Notes: generated from the letters alone by a model not told the origin. Numbered from the stretch's first letter, positions 1 through 7,750 are shown. The stretch is 64,000 bases of DNA from Actinomycetes bacterium (GCA_016861045.1 BOKP01000003.1:424116-488115), one strand, 5' to 3'. Numbers and translations are program-made.

Positions 1-47
1 TCGCCGGCGGCGGCCGCGCGATCGTCGTCCAGCACCACGACCACTGA
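1..47 (+). CDS. 3' end of metal ABC transporter ATP-binding protein
   Basis: The first bases read in frame 3 as AGGGRAIVVQHHDH followed by TGA. A short His/Asp-rich tail of this kind is common at the C-terminus of ATPase subunits of zinc/manganese ABC transporters, and the permease of such a system starts five bases later. Only the last 14 codons are present, so the assignment rests mainly on the neighbour; the rest lies outside the window. Confidence 0.6.
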   Translation, partial: AGGGRAIVVQHHDH

Positions 48-51
48 GCCG

Positions 52-903
52 ATGCTCGACGTCCTGATCGAACCGCTGAGCGACGGGATCGTCCGCCGGG
101 CGCTGCTCGAGCTCGTGATCGCCGGCGCCGTCGCCGGCCCGCTCGGGGTCTGGATCGTGCTCTACGGCCAGAGCTACGCGGCCGAGTCGATCTCGCACTC
201 GATGCTGCCCGGCCTCGTCCTCGCGGCGCTGGCCGGGATCCCGCTCGGAATCGGCGCCGCCGCCGGGCTCGCGCTCGCCGCCGCCTGCGTCGCGCTCGCG
301 TCGCGCCAGCGGGCGGTCGGCCCCGACGCGGCGGTCGCGGTCGCGGTCACCGCCCTCGTCGGCGCCGGGACCCTGCTGGCGCTCTCCCCCGAGGTTCCGG
401 TCCGGCTCGGGGAGCTCCTGTTCGGAGACCCGCTCGCGGTCGGGACGAGCGACCTCGTCGCGTCGGCGGCGCTCGCGCTGGCCGTCCTCCTCGCCCTCGC
501 CGGCGGGCACCGGATGCTCGCCCTCTCCGCCTTCGACCCGCGGAGCGCGCGCAGCCTCGGCGGCAGCGACCCCGGCTCCGCGGCGCTCCTGCTCGGGCTC
601 CTGGCCGCGACGATCCTGATCGCGGTCACGGCCCTCGGCAACCTTCTCGTCGTCGCGATCCTGCTCGCGCCCGGCGCGACGGCGCTACGGCTCAGCGCCC
701 GCCTCGGGCCGGCCCTGGCGGTCGGCGCCGCGAGCGCGATCGGCGCCGGAGTCGCCGGGATCTACGTGAGCTACTGGGCCGACGTCGCCGCCGGTGCCGC
801 GATCGCGATCTGCGCGATCGCGATCTGCGCCGTCGCGCTGCTCCCACGCCCGCGGCCGCGCCGCGGCGGCGGGCATATCCTCCGCCGATGGAACCGGGCC
901 TGA
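52..903 (+). CDS. Metal (Zn/Mn/Fe) ABC transporter permease, ZnuB/MntB type
   Basis: This is an integral membrane permease of the ABC-3 family, which forms the channel for zinc, manganese or iron import with an ATPase and a binding protein. The 283-residue product is hydrophobic almost throughout, with about eight to nine membrane segments. It has the family-typical early YAAESISHSMLPG segment (about residues 42-54) and a late conserved ALGNLLVVAILLAPGATA stretch. It follows the ATPase remnant by four bases, so the two form an operon. No binding protein is visible on this side. The last residues (RPRPRRGGG) are basic and overlap the next gene by 16 bases. The metal cannot be told from sequence. 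Confidence 0.88.
   Translation: MLDVLIEPLSDGIVRRALLELVIAGAVAGPLGVWIVLYGQSYAAESISHSMLPGLVLAALAGIPLGIGAAAGLALAAACVALASRQRAVGPDAAVAVAVTALVGAGTLLALSPEVPVRLGELLFGDPLAVGTSDLVASAALALAVLLALAGGHRMLALSAFDPRSARSLGGSDPGSAALLLGLLAATILIAVTALGNLLVVAILLAPGATALRLSARLGPALAVGAASAIGAGVAGIYVSYWADVAAGAAIAICAIAICAVALLPRPRPRRGGGHILRRWNRA
801..830 (+). repeat. 15-bp exact tandem duplication inside the permease gene
   Basis: GATCGCGATCTGCGC occurs twice head to tail and encodes the repeated peptide AIAIC-AIAIC in the last membrane segment of the permease. Being a multiple of three it keeps the frame. It looks like a simple slippage duplication. Confidence 0.7.
876..881 (+). promoter_or_regulatory. -10 hexamer TATCCT for a leaderless amidotransferase mRNA
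   Basis: TATCCT lies six bases before the ATG of the amidotransferase gene, inside the end of the permease gene. The spacing matches the other start-proximal TANNNT hexamers of this window and would place transcription start at or next to the A of the start codon. No Shine-Dalgarno sequence is present, which fits. Inferred, not measured. Confidence 0.5.
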
Positions 904-1562
904 TCCTGCAGCACGAGGAGTCCGGACCACCGGCCCTGTTCGCCGACTGGTGCCACGGCCGTGACATCCCCTTCGAGGTCTGCCGAACCTGGGAGGACGG
1001 CCCGCCCGCGGACCCCTCGGGCTGGGGCTGGATCTGCGCGCTCGGATCGGAGGAGACGCCCGGAACGCCCGGCTCGCCGCCGTGGGTCGCCGCCGAGGTC
1101 GAGCTGCTGCGCCGGGCGCTCGACGCGGCCGTGCCGGTCCTCGGCCTCTGCTTCGGCGGCCAGGCGCTGGCTGCGGCGGCCGGAGCCCGGATCGCTCCCG
1201 CCGACCCGCCCGAGGTCGGCTGGTTCGAGATCGAGACCGATCGCCCCGACCTGATCCCGCCCGGACCCTGGCTCCACTTCCACTATGACCAGCTCTCGGC
1301 TCCCGCGGGCGCCACCGAGCTCGCCCGCTCCGCCGCCGGGCCGGCCGCCTTCGCGCTCGGGCCGAGCCTCGGCCTGCAGTTCCACCCCGAGAGCACGCCC
1401 GCCATCGCCGACGCCTGGGCGGCGAGCGACGAGCAGCGCCTGCTCGCGCTCGGCATCAGCCCCTCGGCTGTCGCCGCGCAGGGCCGCGAGCGTGGCGGCG
1501 CGGCGGCCGCGGCGGCCGGCACCCTGTTCGACGCCTGGTGGGGACGCCTCGGGGCGGGCTGA
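888..1562 (+). CDS. Class I glutamine amidotransferase
   Basis: The protein belongs to the type 1 glutamine amidotransferase superfamily (GMP-synthase GATase-like), which hydrolyses glutamine or a related gamma-glutamyl compound through a Cys-His-Glu triad. The nucleophile elbow GLCFGGQ places the cysteine at residue 88, and QFHPEST supplies His166 and Glu168, so the catalytic set is complete. At 224 residues it is a stand-alone domain with no synthase partner attached. The start overlaps the transporter permease by 16 bases and has its own -10-like hexamer. The Ala-rich C-terminal 30 residues are probably flexible. The substrate is unknown; the transporter neighbour gives no clear hint. Confidence 0.85.
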   Translation: MEPGLILQHEESGPPALFADWCHGRDIPFEVCRTWEDGPPADPSGWGWICALGSEETPGTPGSPPWVAAEVELLRRALDAAVPVLGLCFGGQALAAAAGARIAPADPPEVGWFEIETDRPDLIPPGPWLHFHYDQLSAPAGATELARSAAGPAAFALGPSLGLQFHPESTPAIADAWAASDEQRLLALGISPSAVAAQGRERGGAAAAAAGTLFDAWWGRLGAG

Positions 1563-1669
1563 GGCGACCGGGGTGGGTGCGGGGCCCGCGGCGCGGTTCG
1601 CCGCGCGGACGGACACGGCACCCGACCCACGTCACGGCCGCGCGCGCCGGACCGATGATCCTGCCCCGA

Positions 1670-1753
<84 letters not shown>

Positions 1754-1762
1754 GGGACCGGG

Positions 1763-1768
1763 AATCTA
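1763..1768 (-). promoter_or_regulatory. -10 hexamer TAGATT upstream of tRNA-Leu
   Basis: Read on the minus strand, TAGATT lies nine bases before the 5' end of tRNA-Leu. Because a tRNA must have a promoter, this hexamer helps to calibrate what a -10 element looks like in this organism. No clear -35 was seen. Confidence 0.55.
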
Positions 1769-1966
1769 GATGATCGCCGGTCCGCCGTCACCGCCGCGAC
1801 GACGGCACCTCCGATCCGCGGCCGGTCGCGCAGCCCGGCCCCGGCCCGCGAGCCGGCCGCGCCGGCGGCGAACGCGGGAAGGAACGGCCGCCGACGCGCC
1901 GAAGCACCCACCACGGCGGTCGTTGTCCCACCCCCCAGGACTCGACCGCTCGGGCACGGAAGCTCA

Positions 1967-2003
1967 GGGGGAGGGAACCGTGGAACGGGCGGTCCCTCCC
2001 CCC
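1967..2003. repeat. Inverted repeat between the two tRNA genes
   Basis: GGGGGAGGGAACCG (1967-1980) and CGGTCCCTCCCCCC (1990-2003) form a stem of about 13 pairs with one bulged A and a nine-base loop. It lies downstream of tRNA-Glu on that gene's strand, so it could end the tRNA-Glu transcript, but no T-run follows in either direction. Apart from this hairpin I see nothing convincing in the 444 bases between the two tRNAs. Confidence 0.5.
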
Positions 2004-2197
2004 AGCCGTGTTCCCGCTCGCACCGGCGCCCCGGCCGGGTCGGGAGCCTCCGGGCGACGCGAGGAGGCCGGCGCCGGGCGGCGAGCGCCTTTCGGCCTCT
2101 CGCTCCCGGGCGCCTCGCGGCCGTGGTCCCGGCTCGGCATGACCGCACGGGGCCCCGCCACCGCTCCGGCACCGCCCGCGGAGAGTCGGGCGAAAGG

Positions 2198-2270
2198 CAC
2201 CGCTACCGGGATTCGAACCCGGGTTTCCGGACTGAGAATCCGGCGTCCTAGTCCCCTAGACGATAGCGGC
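2198..2270 (-). tRNA. tRNA-Glu (anticodon CTC)
   Basis: The minus strand gives a 73-base cloverleaf: acceptor GCCGCTA with TAGCGGT (a G-U pair closes position 1:72), discriminator G, anticodon stem CCGGA/TCCGG around TTCTCAG (anticodon CTC, plus-strand 2234-2236), and T-arm ACCCGGGTTCGAATCCCGGT. CCA is not encoded. It decodes GAG. Confidence 0.96.
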
Positions 2271-2281
2271 GCGGGCCGGGC

Positions 2282-2287
2282 AGTCTA
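2282..2287 (-). promoter_or_regulatory. -10 hexamer TAGACT upstream of tRNA-Glu
   Basis: TAGACT on the minus strand lies eleven bases before the tRNA-Glu 5' end. It closely resembles the TAGATT before tRNA-Leu and the TAGNCT hexamers before several protein genes, which supports reading this as the local -10 consensus. Confidence 0.55.
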
Positions 2288-2446
2288 GACGACGGCCCCG
2301 GGGACGGCAATCGCGGCTCGGGGCGGTCGCCGGCGTGCGCCACGGCCCCGGGGCGCCGGTTCCGGCAGCGAAGAAGAGAGGCGTCCGATGCCGCGGGGGA
2401 ACGACACCGAACGCCTAGAAGTGGAACATAGCATCCCGCTTCCCCG

Positions 2447-3040
2447 ATGTCCCGGCGCCGATGTGATTGGGTTCGAGGTATGGAACGCGGAGGGGGAAGG
2501 CGACGTGACGCGGAGGCCAACCGACGGGCGCTGCTCGAGGCCGCGGCCGAGCTTCTGGCCCGCGATCCGGAAGCGGGGATGGCGGCGATCGCCGAGCACG
2601 CCGGGCTCGGCCGGTCCACCCTCTATCGCCACTTCCCGAGCCGGACCGCGATGCTCGACGGCCTGGCTGCGGACGTCGTCGGACGGAGAGACGCCGGCGT
2701 CGAGGCGGCGATCGCGCGTGATCCCGATACCGGTGCGGTGCTGCGGGCCCTCGCCGCGATGAACGTCGAGCTCGGCGTGCGGTACCCGTTCCTGTTCGCC
2801 CACCGGGCGGCCGTCAGGCCGGCGCTGCAGGCGGGCGGCGACGTGCTGACCGCGTTCCTCGCCGCCGCCCGCGACCGTGGCGACGTCCGCGACGATCAAC
2901 CGTTCCGGTGGCTGATGGCGACACAGCTCGCGATCTCGCTGGCGATGATCGGCGAGGTGCTGGCGGGCCGGATCGCCGGCGAGCGGGCCACCGCGCTGCT
3001 CGGCGAGACCCTGATCGCGCTGATGGCACCACGCCGATGA
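2447..3040 (+). CDS. TetR-family transcriptional regulator
   Basis: The N-terminal helix-turn-helix is clear: IAEHAGLGRSTLYRHFPSR at residues 48-66 is the TetR DNA-binding signature. The following roughly 130 residues are an all-helical ligand/dimer domain that I cannot assign to a ligand. The first ATG is used here; an in-frame ATG at 2480 would drop 11 residues. A TAGCAT hexamer 12 bases upstream of the first ATG may be its -10. It is followed by a second TetR gene with a 4-base ATGA overlap, so the two proteins are made together and the operon could be self-regulating. The target is unknown. Confidence 0.88.
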   Translation: MSRRRCDWVRGMERGGGRRRDAEANRRALLEAAAELLARDPEAGMAAIAEHAGLGRSTLYRHFPSRTAMLDGLAADVVGRRDAGVEAAIARDPDTGAVLRALAAMNVELGVRYPFLFAHRAAVRPALQAGGDVLTAFLAAARDRGDVRDDQPFRWLMATQLAISLAMIGEVLAGRIAGERATALLGETLIALMAPRR

Positions 3041-3603
3041 CGCCCGGGAAGCAGCGTCGAAGCGATGCCGAGCGCAGCCGCCGGGTCGTGATCGAGACCG
3101 GGGTCGAGCTGCTCGCTGGCGACCCGGAGGCGGGGATGCAGGAGGTCGCCGACGCATCCGGCCTCGGCCGGACGACCGTCTATCGGCACTTCCCCAGCCG
3201 CGAGATCCTGCTCGAGGCGGTGATCGAAGAGATCCTGGACCGGTCTCGCCGCGAGCTCGAGGCGGCGGTCGCCGACGACGACCCGGAGGCCGCGATCCGC
3301 GGGCTCGGCGCGACGTCGATCGGCCTCGCGCTCCGCTTCGGTCGCCTGTTCGCGAGCCGGGACGAGACCAGCGCCGCCTACGAGGCGTTCAAGCACGACG
3401 ACAGCAGCCCGGCGCGCCGGTTCCTCGCGACCGCCCGCGGCCGCGGCCGGATCCGCGACGACATGCCGGTCGGCTGGATGCGGAGCGTGATCCAGGCGGT
3501 CACCTTCACGGCGGTCGACGAGATCGGCGCGGGCACCCTCGCCGAGGACGCCGCGGTCCGGCTCGCGGGCGACACCCTGGTCTCGATCCTGATCCGGGGA
3601 TAG
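3037..3603 (+). CDS. TetR-family transcriptional regulator, second of a tandem pair
   Basis: The start is the ATG that overlaps the stop of the previous TetR gene (ATGA); a longer upstream reading frame exists but would overlap that gene by about 130 bases. The helix-turn-helix VADASGLGRTTVYRHFPSR (about residues 37-55) is nearly parallel to that of the preceding protein, including the shared phrase GDPEAGM/RDPEAGM just before it, so the pair probably arose by tandem duplication. The C-terminal domains have diverged. It ends seven bases before the convergent epimerase gene. No ligand or target can be inferred. Confidence 0.87.
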   Translation: MTPGKQRRSDAERSRRVVIETGVELLAGDPEAGMQEVADASGLGRTTVYRHFPSREILLEAVIEEILDRSRRELEAAVADDDPEAAIRGLGATSIGLALRFGRLFASRDETSAAYEAFKHDDSSPARRFLATARGRGRIRDDMPVGWMRSVIQAVTFTAVDEIGAGTLAEDAAVRLAGDTLVSILIRG

Positions 3604-3609
3604 GGCCGG

Positions 3610-4629
3610 TCAGAGCACGCCGGCCGCGCGGGCGGCCGCGACCGTCTCGCGCAGCGTCGATTCGGCGTCCGAGCGCGGCTCCCAACCGAGCTCGCGACGG
3701 GCCTTCGCCGTATCCATGAGCGTCGGCGCGCGGAACGCGTTCAGCCAACCGATCTCGGGCGGCAGCCCCGGGACCCGCCCGGCGACGGCGCCGAGCGCGC
3801 CGACCGCGGCGCCCGGCACCGGTACCGACCGCCAGCCGCATGCGCGAGCCATCCGGCCGACGGTCATCGTCCCGGGGCCGGCGAGGTTGTAGCGGCCGGG
3901 CGGGCCGATCCCCTCGACCGCCGCCCGCAGCGCGGCGGCGACTTCGTCGGTGTGGACGAGCTGGAACTCCATCCCCGGATCGGGCAGGACCGGGCCGAGG
4001 AGCGGGACCCGGTCGAGCGCCTGGCGGACGAGCCGGAGCTGCCCGTAGACGGGGAGCATCCGTACCGTCGTCTCGATCAGGGTCAGCGCGCCCGGGCCGG
4101 CGACGATGCACGGGCGGAAGACCCAGGCCTCGGTCGCGGCGGCTGCGACGCAGTCGTCGAGGACGTCCTCGAGCGCGGCCTTGTGGGCGGAGTAGTAGAA
4201 GCTCTCGGTCGCCCGCGGCGGCACATCCTCGGTCAGGGGCTGCGGGTTGTCGGCATGAAAGCCGTAGGCGGCGACCGAGGACGTGTAGACGAGCCGGCCC
4301 ACCCCGGCCGCGACGGTCGCCTCGAAGACGTTGCGGCTGCCCTCGGTGTTGATCCGCCGCGCCTCGCCGCGATCGCCGACGACGATGAAGGCGAGGTGGA
4401 CGACGACGTCGGCCCCGTCGACGAGCGCCGCGACCGAGGCGCGGTCGAGGACGTCGCCGCGCTGGTAGCCGACCTTCGCCGACAGGCCGTGCGCGGCCGG
4501 GTCGAACGGCCGCCGCGCCATGCCGACGACCCTCCCCACCGCCGGCGAGGCGTCGAGCGCCCGCAGCGCCGCGACGCCGATGTCCCCGGTCGGGCCGGTC
4601 ACGGCGACCCTGAGCCCGGACCCGCTCAT
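3610..4629 (-). CDS. NAD(P)-dependent epimerase/dehydratase, extended SDR family
   Basis: The 339-residue product has a Rossmann fold with TGPTGDIG (Gly12, 15, 18) for NAD(P) binding, the acidic DV pair near residue 60, a catalytic Ser in TSSVAAYG (about 117-118), and the YSAHK motif with Tyr146 and Lys150. This is the complete catalytic set of extended short-chain dehydrogenases acting on nucleotide sugars or similar cyclic substrates. The C-terminal half (EIGWLNAFRAPTLMDTAKARRELGW) is typical of NAD-epimerase paralogues common in actinobacteria. The substrate is not known. A small reading frame upstream may be translationally coupled to it. Confidence 0.85.
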   Translation of the reverse strand: MSGSGLRVAVTGPTGDIGVAALRALDASPAVGRVVGMARRPFDPAAHGLSAKVGYQRGDVLDRASVAALVDGADVVVHLAFIVVGDRGEARRINTEGSRNVFEATVAAGVGRLVYTSSVAAYGFHADNPQPLTEDVPPRATESFYYSAHKAALEDVLDDCVAAAATEAWVFRPCIVAGPGALTLIETTVRMLPVYGQLRLVRQALDRVPLLGPVLPDPGMEFQLVHTDEVAAALRAAVEGIGPPGRYNLAGPGTMTVGRMARACGWRSVPVPGAAVGALGAVAGRVPGLPPEIGWLNAFRAPTLMDTAKARRELGWEPRSDAESTLRETVAAARAAGVL

Positions 4630-4736
4630 GGGGTCCGGCGACCCGGACGGCCCTCGCGATCGGCGCGCCGCGCCGCCGCTCGACCGCGATCGGGGCGGCA
4701 GCCGCGGTGACGGGTCGCCGGCGCTATGAGGTCCAT
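4626..4736 (-). CDS. Possible 36-residue leader ORF coupled to the epimerase
   Basis: An ATG at 4736 (minus strand) opens a 36-codon frame, MDLIAPATRHRG..., ending in TGA that overlaps the epimerase ATG (ATGA). A TAGACT hexamer lies 11 bases upstream. Its arginine-rich composition (11 Arg in 36) is what random high-GC sequence also gives, so it may be only the untranslated leader of the epimerase mRNA. Kept because promoter, start and coupling are all placed sensibly. Confidence 0.25.
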   Translation of the reverse strand: MDLIAPATRHRGCRPDRGRAAARRADREGRPGRRTP

Positions 4737-4747
4737 GACCGCGGTCG

Positions 4748-4753
4748 AGTCTA
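4748..4753 (-). promoter_or_regulatory. -10 hexamer TAGACT upstream of the epimerase
   Basis: On the minus strand TAGACT would start a transcript near 4741, about 110 bases before the epimerase ATG. It is identical to the hexamer before tRNA-Glu. Confidence 0.4.
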
Positions 4754-4817
4754 TCCCGGGCGCCGGCCCACAGCCACAGGGGGCCCCGGCCCCGTCCGGA
4801 GTTGCGAGGATTGACCG

Positions 4818-5948
4818 GTGGCCACGACCGCCCTGATCTCCGATCTCCACCTCGGCGCCCGCTCGGGCAGCGACGTGCTGCGCCGCCCGGCGCTGCGCTC
4901 GCGCCTGATCGAGGCGATCACGGCGGCCGGGGTCGATCGGGTGGTCCTCCTCGGCGACATCGTCGAGCTCCGCGACGGGCCGCTGGAGGAGTCGCTCGCG
5001 GCGGCACGGCCGCTGTTCTCCGAGCTCGGCGCCGCGCTCGGGACGGGAACCGTGATCCTCGTTCCCGGCAACCACGACCACCGCCTGCTCGGCTCCTGGT
5101 TCGACCGCGCCCGCCACGGGCGCGCCCGCGGCGCCGTCGCCGAGCTCGTCGCCGAGCCGCATCCTGCGGTCCGCTCGCTCGCCGGCTGGCTCGGCGAGGC
5201 CCGCCTCGAGGTCCGCTACCCGGGCCTCTGGGTCCGTGACGACATCTACGCCACCCACGGCCATTACCTCGACAGCCACGCCACCCTGCCGACGATCGAG
5301 CGCCTCTCGGTCGCGGCCGTCGACCGCCTCGGCGGGACCCCGACCGGGCGGCGCCGGACGCCGGACGACTACGAGGAGGTTCACGCCCCCGTCTACGACC
5401 TGATCTTCAGCCTCGCCCAGGGCGGGCGCGTGCTCGGAAGCGACGAGGAGGGACGCTCGCGGGCGCTGCGGATCTGGCAGACGCTCGGCGGCGCCTCCGG
5501 GCAGGCGCGGACCCTGCGGGGCAAGCTGCTCGGCTCGGCCCTGATCCCGGCGACGCTGCGCGGCCTCGAGCAGGTCGGGCTCGGACGCTTCAACCGAGAC
5601 TTCTCGACCGCCGAGATCGGCCGCTCCGGGGTGGCGGCGATGCACGTCGTCGTCGAACGGCTCGGGATCGACGCCGACCACGTGATCTTCGGCCACATCC
5701 ACCGCCGCGGCTCGCTGCCCGGGGAGCACGAGGACGGCGGCGCGCCCGCCTGGCGCCGCAACGGCGTCACCCTGCACAACACGGGCAACTGGCTCTACGC
5801 CGAGGCCCTGCTCGGCCGGGCCGTCCCCGAGAGCCCGTTCTGGCCGGGCTCGATGATCCTCGTCGGCGAGGCCGGCCCGCCGGAGCTGGTCGAGGTGCTC
5901 GCCGACGTCGATCGCGAGGTCCTCGCCGGACGCGCCGGCGCCCGCTGA
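4818..5948 (+). CDS. Calcineurin-like metallophosphoesterase
   Basis: The protein carries all metal-binding motifs of the calcineurin-like phosphoesterase family: ISDLHLG (Asp9, His11), LLGDIVE (Asp47), PGNHDHR (Asn86, His87), a middle histidine in ATHGHYLD and the closing FGHIHRRG. These bind two metal ions and the phosphate of a substrate. There is no signal peptide or membrane segment, so it acts in the cytoplasm. The start is GTG. At 376 residues it is longer than a minimal UDP-diacylglucosamine hydrolase and has an extra helical region at about residues 180-260. The substrate is unknown. Confidence 0.87.
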   Translation: MATTALISDLHLGARSGSDVLRRPALRSRLIEAITAAGVDRVVLLGDIVELRDGPLEESLAAARPLFSELGAALGTGTVILVPGNHDHRLLGSWFDRARHGRARGAVAELVAEPHPAVRSLAGWLGEARLEVRYPGLWVRDDIYATHGHYLDSHATLPTIERLSVAAVDRLGGTPTGRRRTPDDYEEVHAPVYDLIFSLAQGGRVLGSDEEGRSRALRIWQTLGGASGQARTLRGKLLGSALIPATLRGLEQVGLGRFNRDFSTAEIGRSGVAAMHVVVERLGIDADHVIFGHIHRRGSLPGEHEDGGAPAWRRNGVTLHNTGNWLYAEALLGRAVPESPFWPGSMILVGEAGPPELVEVLADVDREVLAGRAGAR

Positions 5949-5949
5949 G

Positions 5950-5977
5950 GGCCCCCGGCACAGTCCGCCCCGGGGCC
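5950..5977. terminator. Possible bidirectional terminator hairpin
   Basis: GGCCCC (5950-5955) and GGGGCC (5972-5977) can pair in the 50-base gap between the convergent phosphoesterase and mogA genes. The position is right for a shared terminator, but the stem is short and there is no T-run. Confidence 0.3.
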
Positions 5978-5999
5978 GGCGTCCGCCTCCGCGCTGCGC

Positions 6000-6497
6000 T
6001 CAGTGCCCGCCGGACCCGCCGGCGAGCAGGCGCAGCGCGTGCGGGAGCGCCGGCGCGATCGCCTCCCCCGCCTCCGCGATCGCCTTCGGGCTGCCCGGGA
6101 AGTTGACGATCAGCGTCCGGCCGCGGATCGCCGCGACGCTGCGGGAGAGCATCCAGTGCGGCGTGTGCTCGCGCGAGGCGAGCCGCATCGCCTCGGCGAT
6201 CCCGGGCGCCTCGCGGTCGGCGACCGCGCGCGTCGCCTCGGGAGTGACGTCGTCGGGCGCGAAGCCGGTGCCGCCGGTGGTGAGGACGAGCCGGCACCCC
6301 TCCTCGTCGCAGAGGCCGCGAAGCCGGTCGGCGATCAGCTCGCGGTCGTCGGGAAGCAGGTCGCGGACGGCGACCTCGACGCCGACCGCGGCCGCGTAGC
6401 CGGCGAGGCGATCGCCGCTCTCGTCCCCCTCCCCACCGCCGGCCGCGCGCGAGGAGCTGATCGTCAGCACGGCCGCCCGCGGCCGCTCGGCGGTCAC
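6000..6497 (-). CDS. mog: Molybdopterin adenylyltransferase MogA/MoaB family
   Basis: MogA-type enzymes activate molybdopterin by transferring AMP before molybdenum insertion. The 165-residue product has the family core: VLTISSSR near the start, LVLTTGGTGFAPDDVTPEAT, and the NFPGSPKA loop near the end. It is the last gene of the minus-strand run moeA-moaX-moaC-mog. The start used is GTG, about 85 bases after moaC, with a GGAGGAGG stretch upstream. The MogA and MoaB branches are hard to separate without alignment, hence the family-level call. It is cytosolic. Confidence 0.87.
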   Translation of the reverse strand: MTAERPRAAVLTISSSRAAGGGEGDESGDRLAGYAAAVGVEVAVRDLLPDDRELIADRLRGLCDEEGCRLVLTTGGTGFAPDDVTPEATRAVADREAPGIAEAMRLASREHTPHWMLSRSVAAIRGRTLIVNFPGSPKAIAEAGEAIAPALPHALRLLAGGSGGH

Positions 6498-6582
6498 CGC
6501 GCCGCCCTCCTCCGCGGCGCGCGGCGGCCCGCCGCGCGCCGGGCGACATCTCCGGTCGCCCGGCCGATCGCGGATCCGCCGG

Positions 6583-7083
6583 TCATCGGGCGCCCGCCGC
6601 GTTCCACTCGCCGCTCGCGCCGCCGCTCTTGTGGAGCAGGCGGACGCGCTCGATCACGACGCCGCGCTCGACCCCCTTGACCATGTCGTAGACGGTCAGC
6701 GCCGCGATCGCGGCGGCCGCCATCGCCTCGATCTCGACCCCGGTGCGGCCGACGCAGCGGGCCTCCGCGGTGAGGACGACGAGCCCCGCCCCGACGTCGA
6801 CCTCGGCGGCGACGTCGGCGAAGCTGAGCGGTAGCGGGTGGGCGAGCGGGACCAGCCCCCCCGCCTGCTTGGCCGCGGCGATCCCGGCGAGCCGGGCCGG
6901 GCCGAGGACGTCGCCCTTCGGCCCGTCGCCCTCGGCGACGGCGCGCGCCGTCGCCGCCGTCATCGCGACCCGCGCCTCGGCGACCGCGCGGCGCTCGCTC
7001 TCGGGCTTGGCGCCGACGTCGACCATCCGCGCGGCCCCGTCGGGGCCGATGTGGGTCAGGCCGGGCTCGTCCCCTCCACCCAT
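6583..7083 (-). CDS. moaC: Cyclic pyranopterin monophosphate synthase MoaC
   Basis: MoaC converts the MoaA product into cyclic pyranopterin monophosphate, the first stable molybdenum cofactor intermediate. The sequence shows the family motifs MVDVGAK, the central PLAHPLPL active-site loop, and GVEIEAM...AALTVYDMVKG. At 166 residues it has the usual length. The chosen ATG has a strong GGGAGGTGA ribosome site and overlaps the end of moaX by 28 bases. Its partner MoaA is not adjacent but is encoded near 30 kb. Confidence 0.95.
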   Translation of the reverse strand: MGGGDEPGLTHIGPDGAARMVDVGAKPESERRAVAEARVAMTAATARAVAEGDGPKGDVLGPARLAGIAAAKQAGGLVPLAHPLPLSFADVAAEVDVGAGLVVLTAEARCVGRTGVEIEAMAAAAIAALTVYDMVKGVERGVVIERVRLLHKSGGASGEWNAAGAR

Positions 7084-7721
7084 CGGGCCTCACCTCCCTC
7101 GATCTCGCGCTTCCAGATCGGCGCCTCGGCCTTGATCCGGTCGATCGCCTCGCGGGCGCCGGCGAACGCCTCGCCCCGGTGGGCTGCGGCGACCGCGACG
7201 ATCACGCTCGGCTCACCGAGCGGGACCGCGCCGGTCCGGTGCTCCGCCGCGACCGCCTCGAGCCCGTGCCGCTCGCGGCAGTCGGCGAGGATCGCCGCGA
7301 TCCGCTCCTCGGCCATCTCGACGTAGGCCTCGTAGTCGAGGCTCTCGACCTCGCGGGTGACGCCCTGGAAGGTGACGACCGCGCCGGCGCCGCGCCGGCT
7401 GACCAGCGCCGCGACTCGCTCGAGCGAGAGCGGCTCGCCGCTGACCCGGCTGTGGACGTCGGCGCCGCCGCCGCTGACCGGCGGGATCAGCGCGAGCTCG
7501 TCGCCGGCCCGGAGCTCGGTGTCGGCGGTCGCGTAATCGCGATTGACGGCCATCGTCACCGGCATCCGCTCGATGAGGCCGGCGAGCGCCGGCTCGGCGG
7601 CGATCGCCCCGAGCGCGTCCGCGACCGTGGCCCCGGGCTCGAGCTCGACCGCGATCCGGTCGCGGCCGGCACGCTCGCGGAGGATCGCGAACAGGCGCAC
7701 GTCGACGGTCATCGCTTCCAT
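7056..7721 (-). CDS. moaX: MoaD-MoaE fusion (MoaX-type molybdopterin synthase)
   Basis: One polypeptide joins the small sulfur carrier and the catalytic subunit of molybdopterin synthase. Residues 1 to about 85 are MoaD (ubiquitin fold) ending in PPVSGGG; the double glycine normally forms the C-terminal thiocarboxylate. Residues from about 90 are MoaE, with GAVVTFQGVTR, the AVAAAHRGEAF segment, and the lysine pair of IKAEAPIWKRE. In Mycobacterium tuberculosis a similar MoaX fusion is known to be cut after the MoaD glycine to become active. The ATG at 7721 is preferred because TAGCCT sits eight bases before it; ATGs at 7754 (overlapping the moeA stop) and 7712 are alternatives. Confidence 0.93.
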   Translation of the reverse strand: MEAMTVDVRLFAILRERAGRDRIAVELEPGATVADALGAIAAEPALAGLIERMPVTMAVNRDYATADTELRAGDELALIPPVSGGGADVHSRVSGEPLSLERVAALVSRRGAGAVVTFQGVTREVESLDYEAYVEMAEERIAAILADCRERHGLEAVAAEHRTGAVPLGEPSVIVAVAAAHRGEAFAGAREAIDRIKAEAPIWKREIEGGEARWVEGTSPA

Positions 7722-7729
7722 CCGCCCCG

Positions 7730-7735
7730 AGGCTA
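7730..7735 (-). promoter_or_regulatory. -10 hexamer TAGCCT before moaX
   Basis: Minus-strand TAGCCT lies eight bases before the ATG at 7721, between the moeA stop and moaX. It would give moaX-moaC-mog a leaderless transcript of their own in addition to read-through from moeA. Confidence 0.5.
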
Positions 7736-7750
7736 GCCGTCCGTCGCGTC

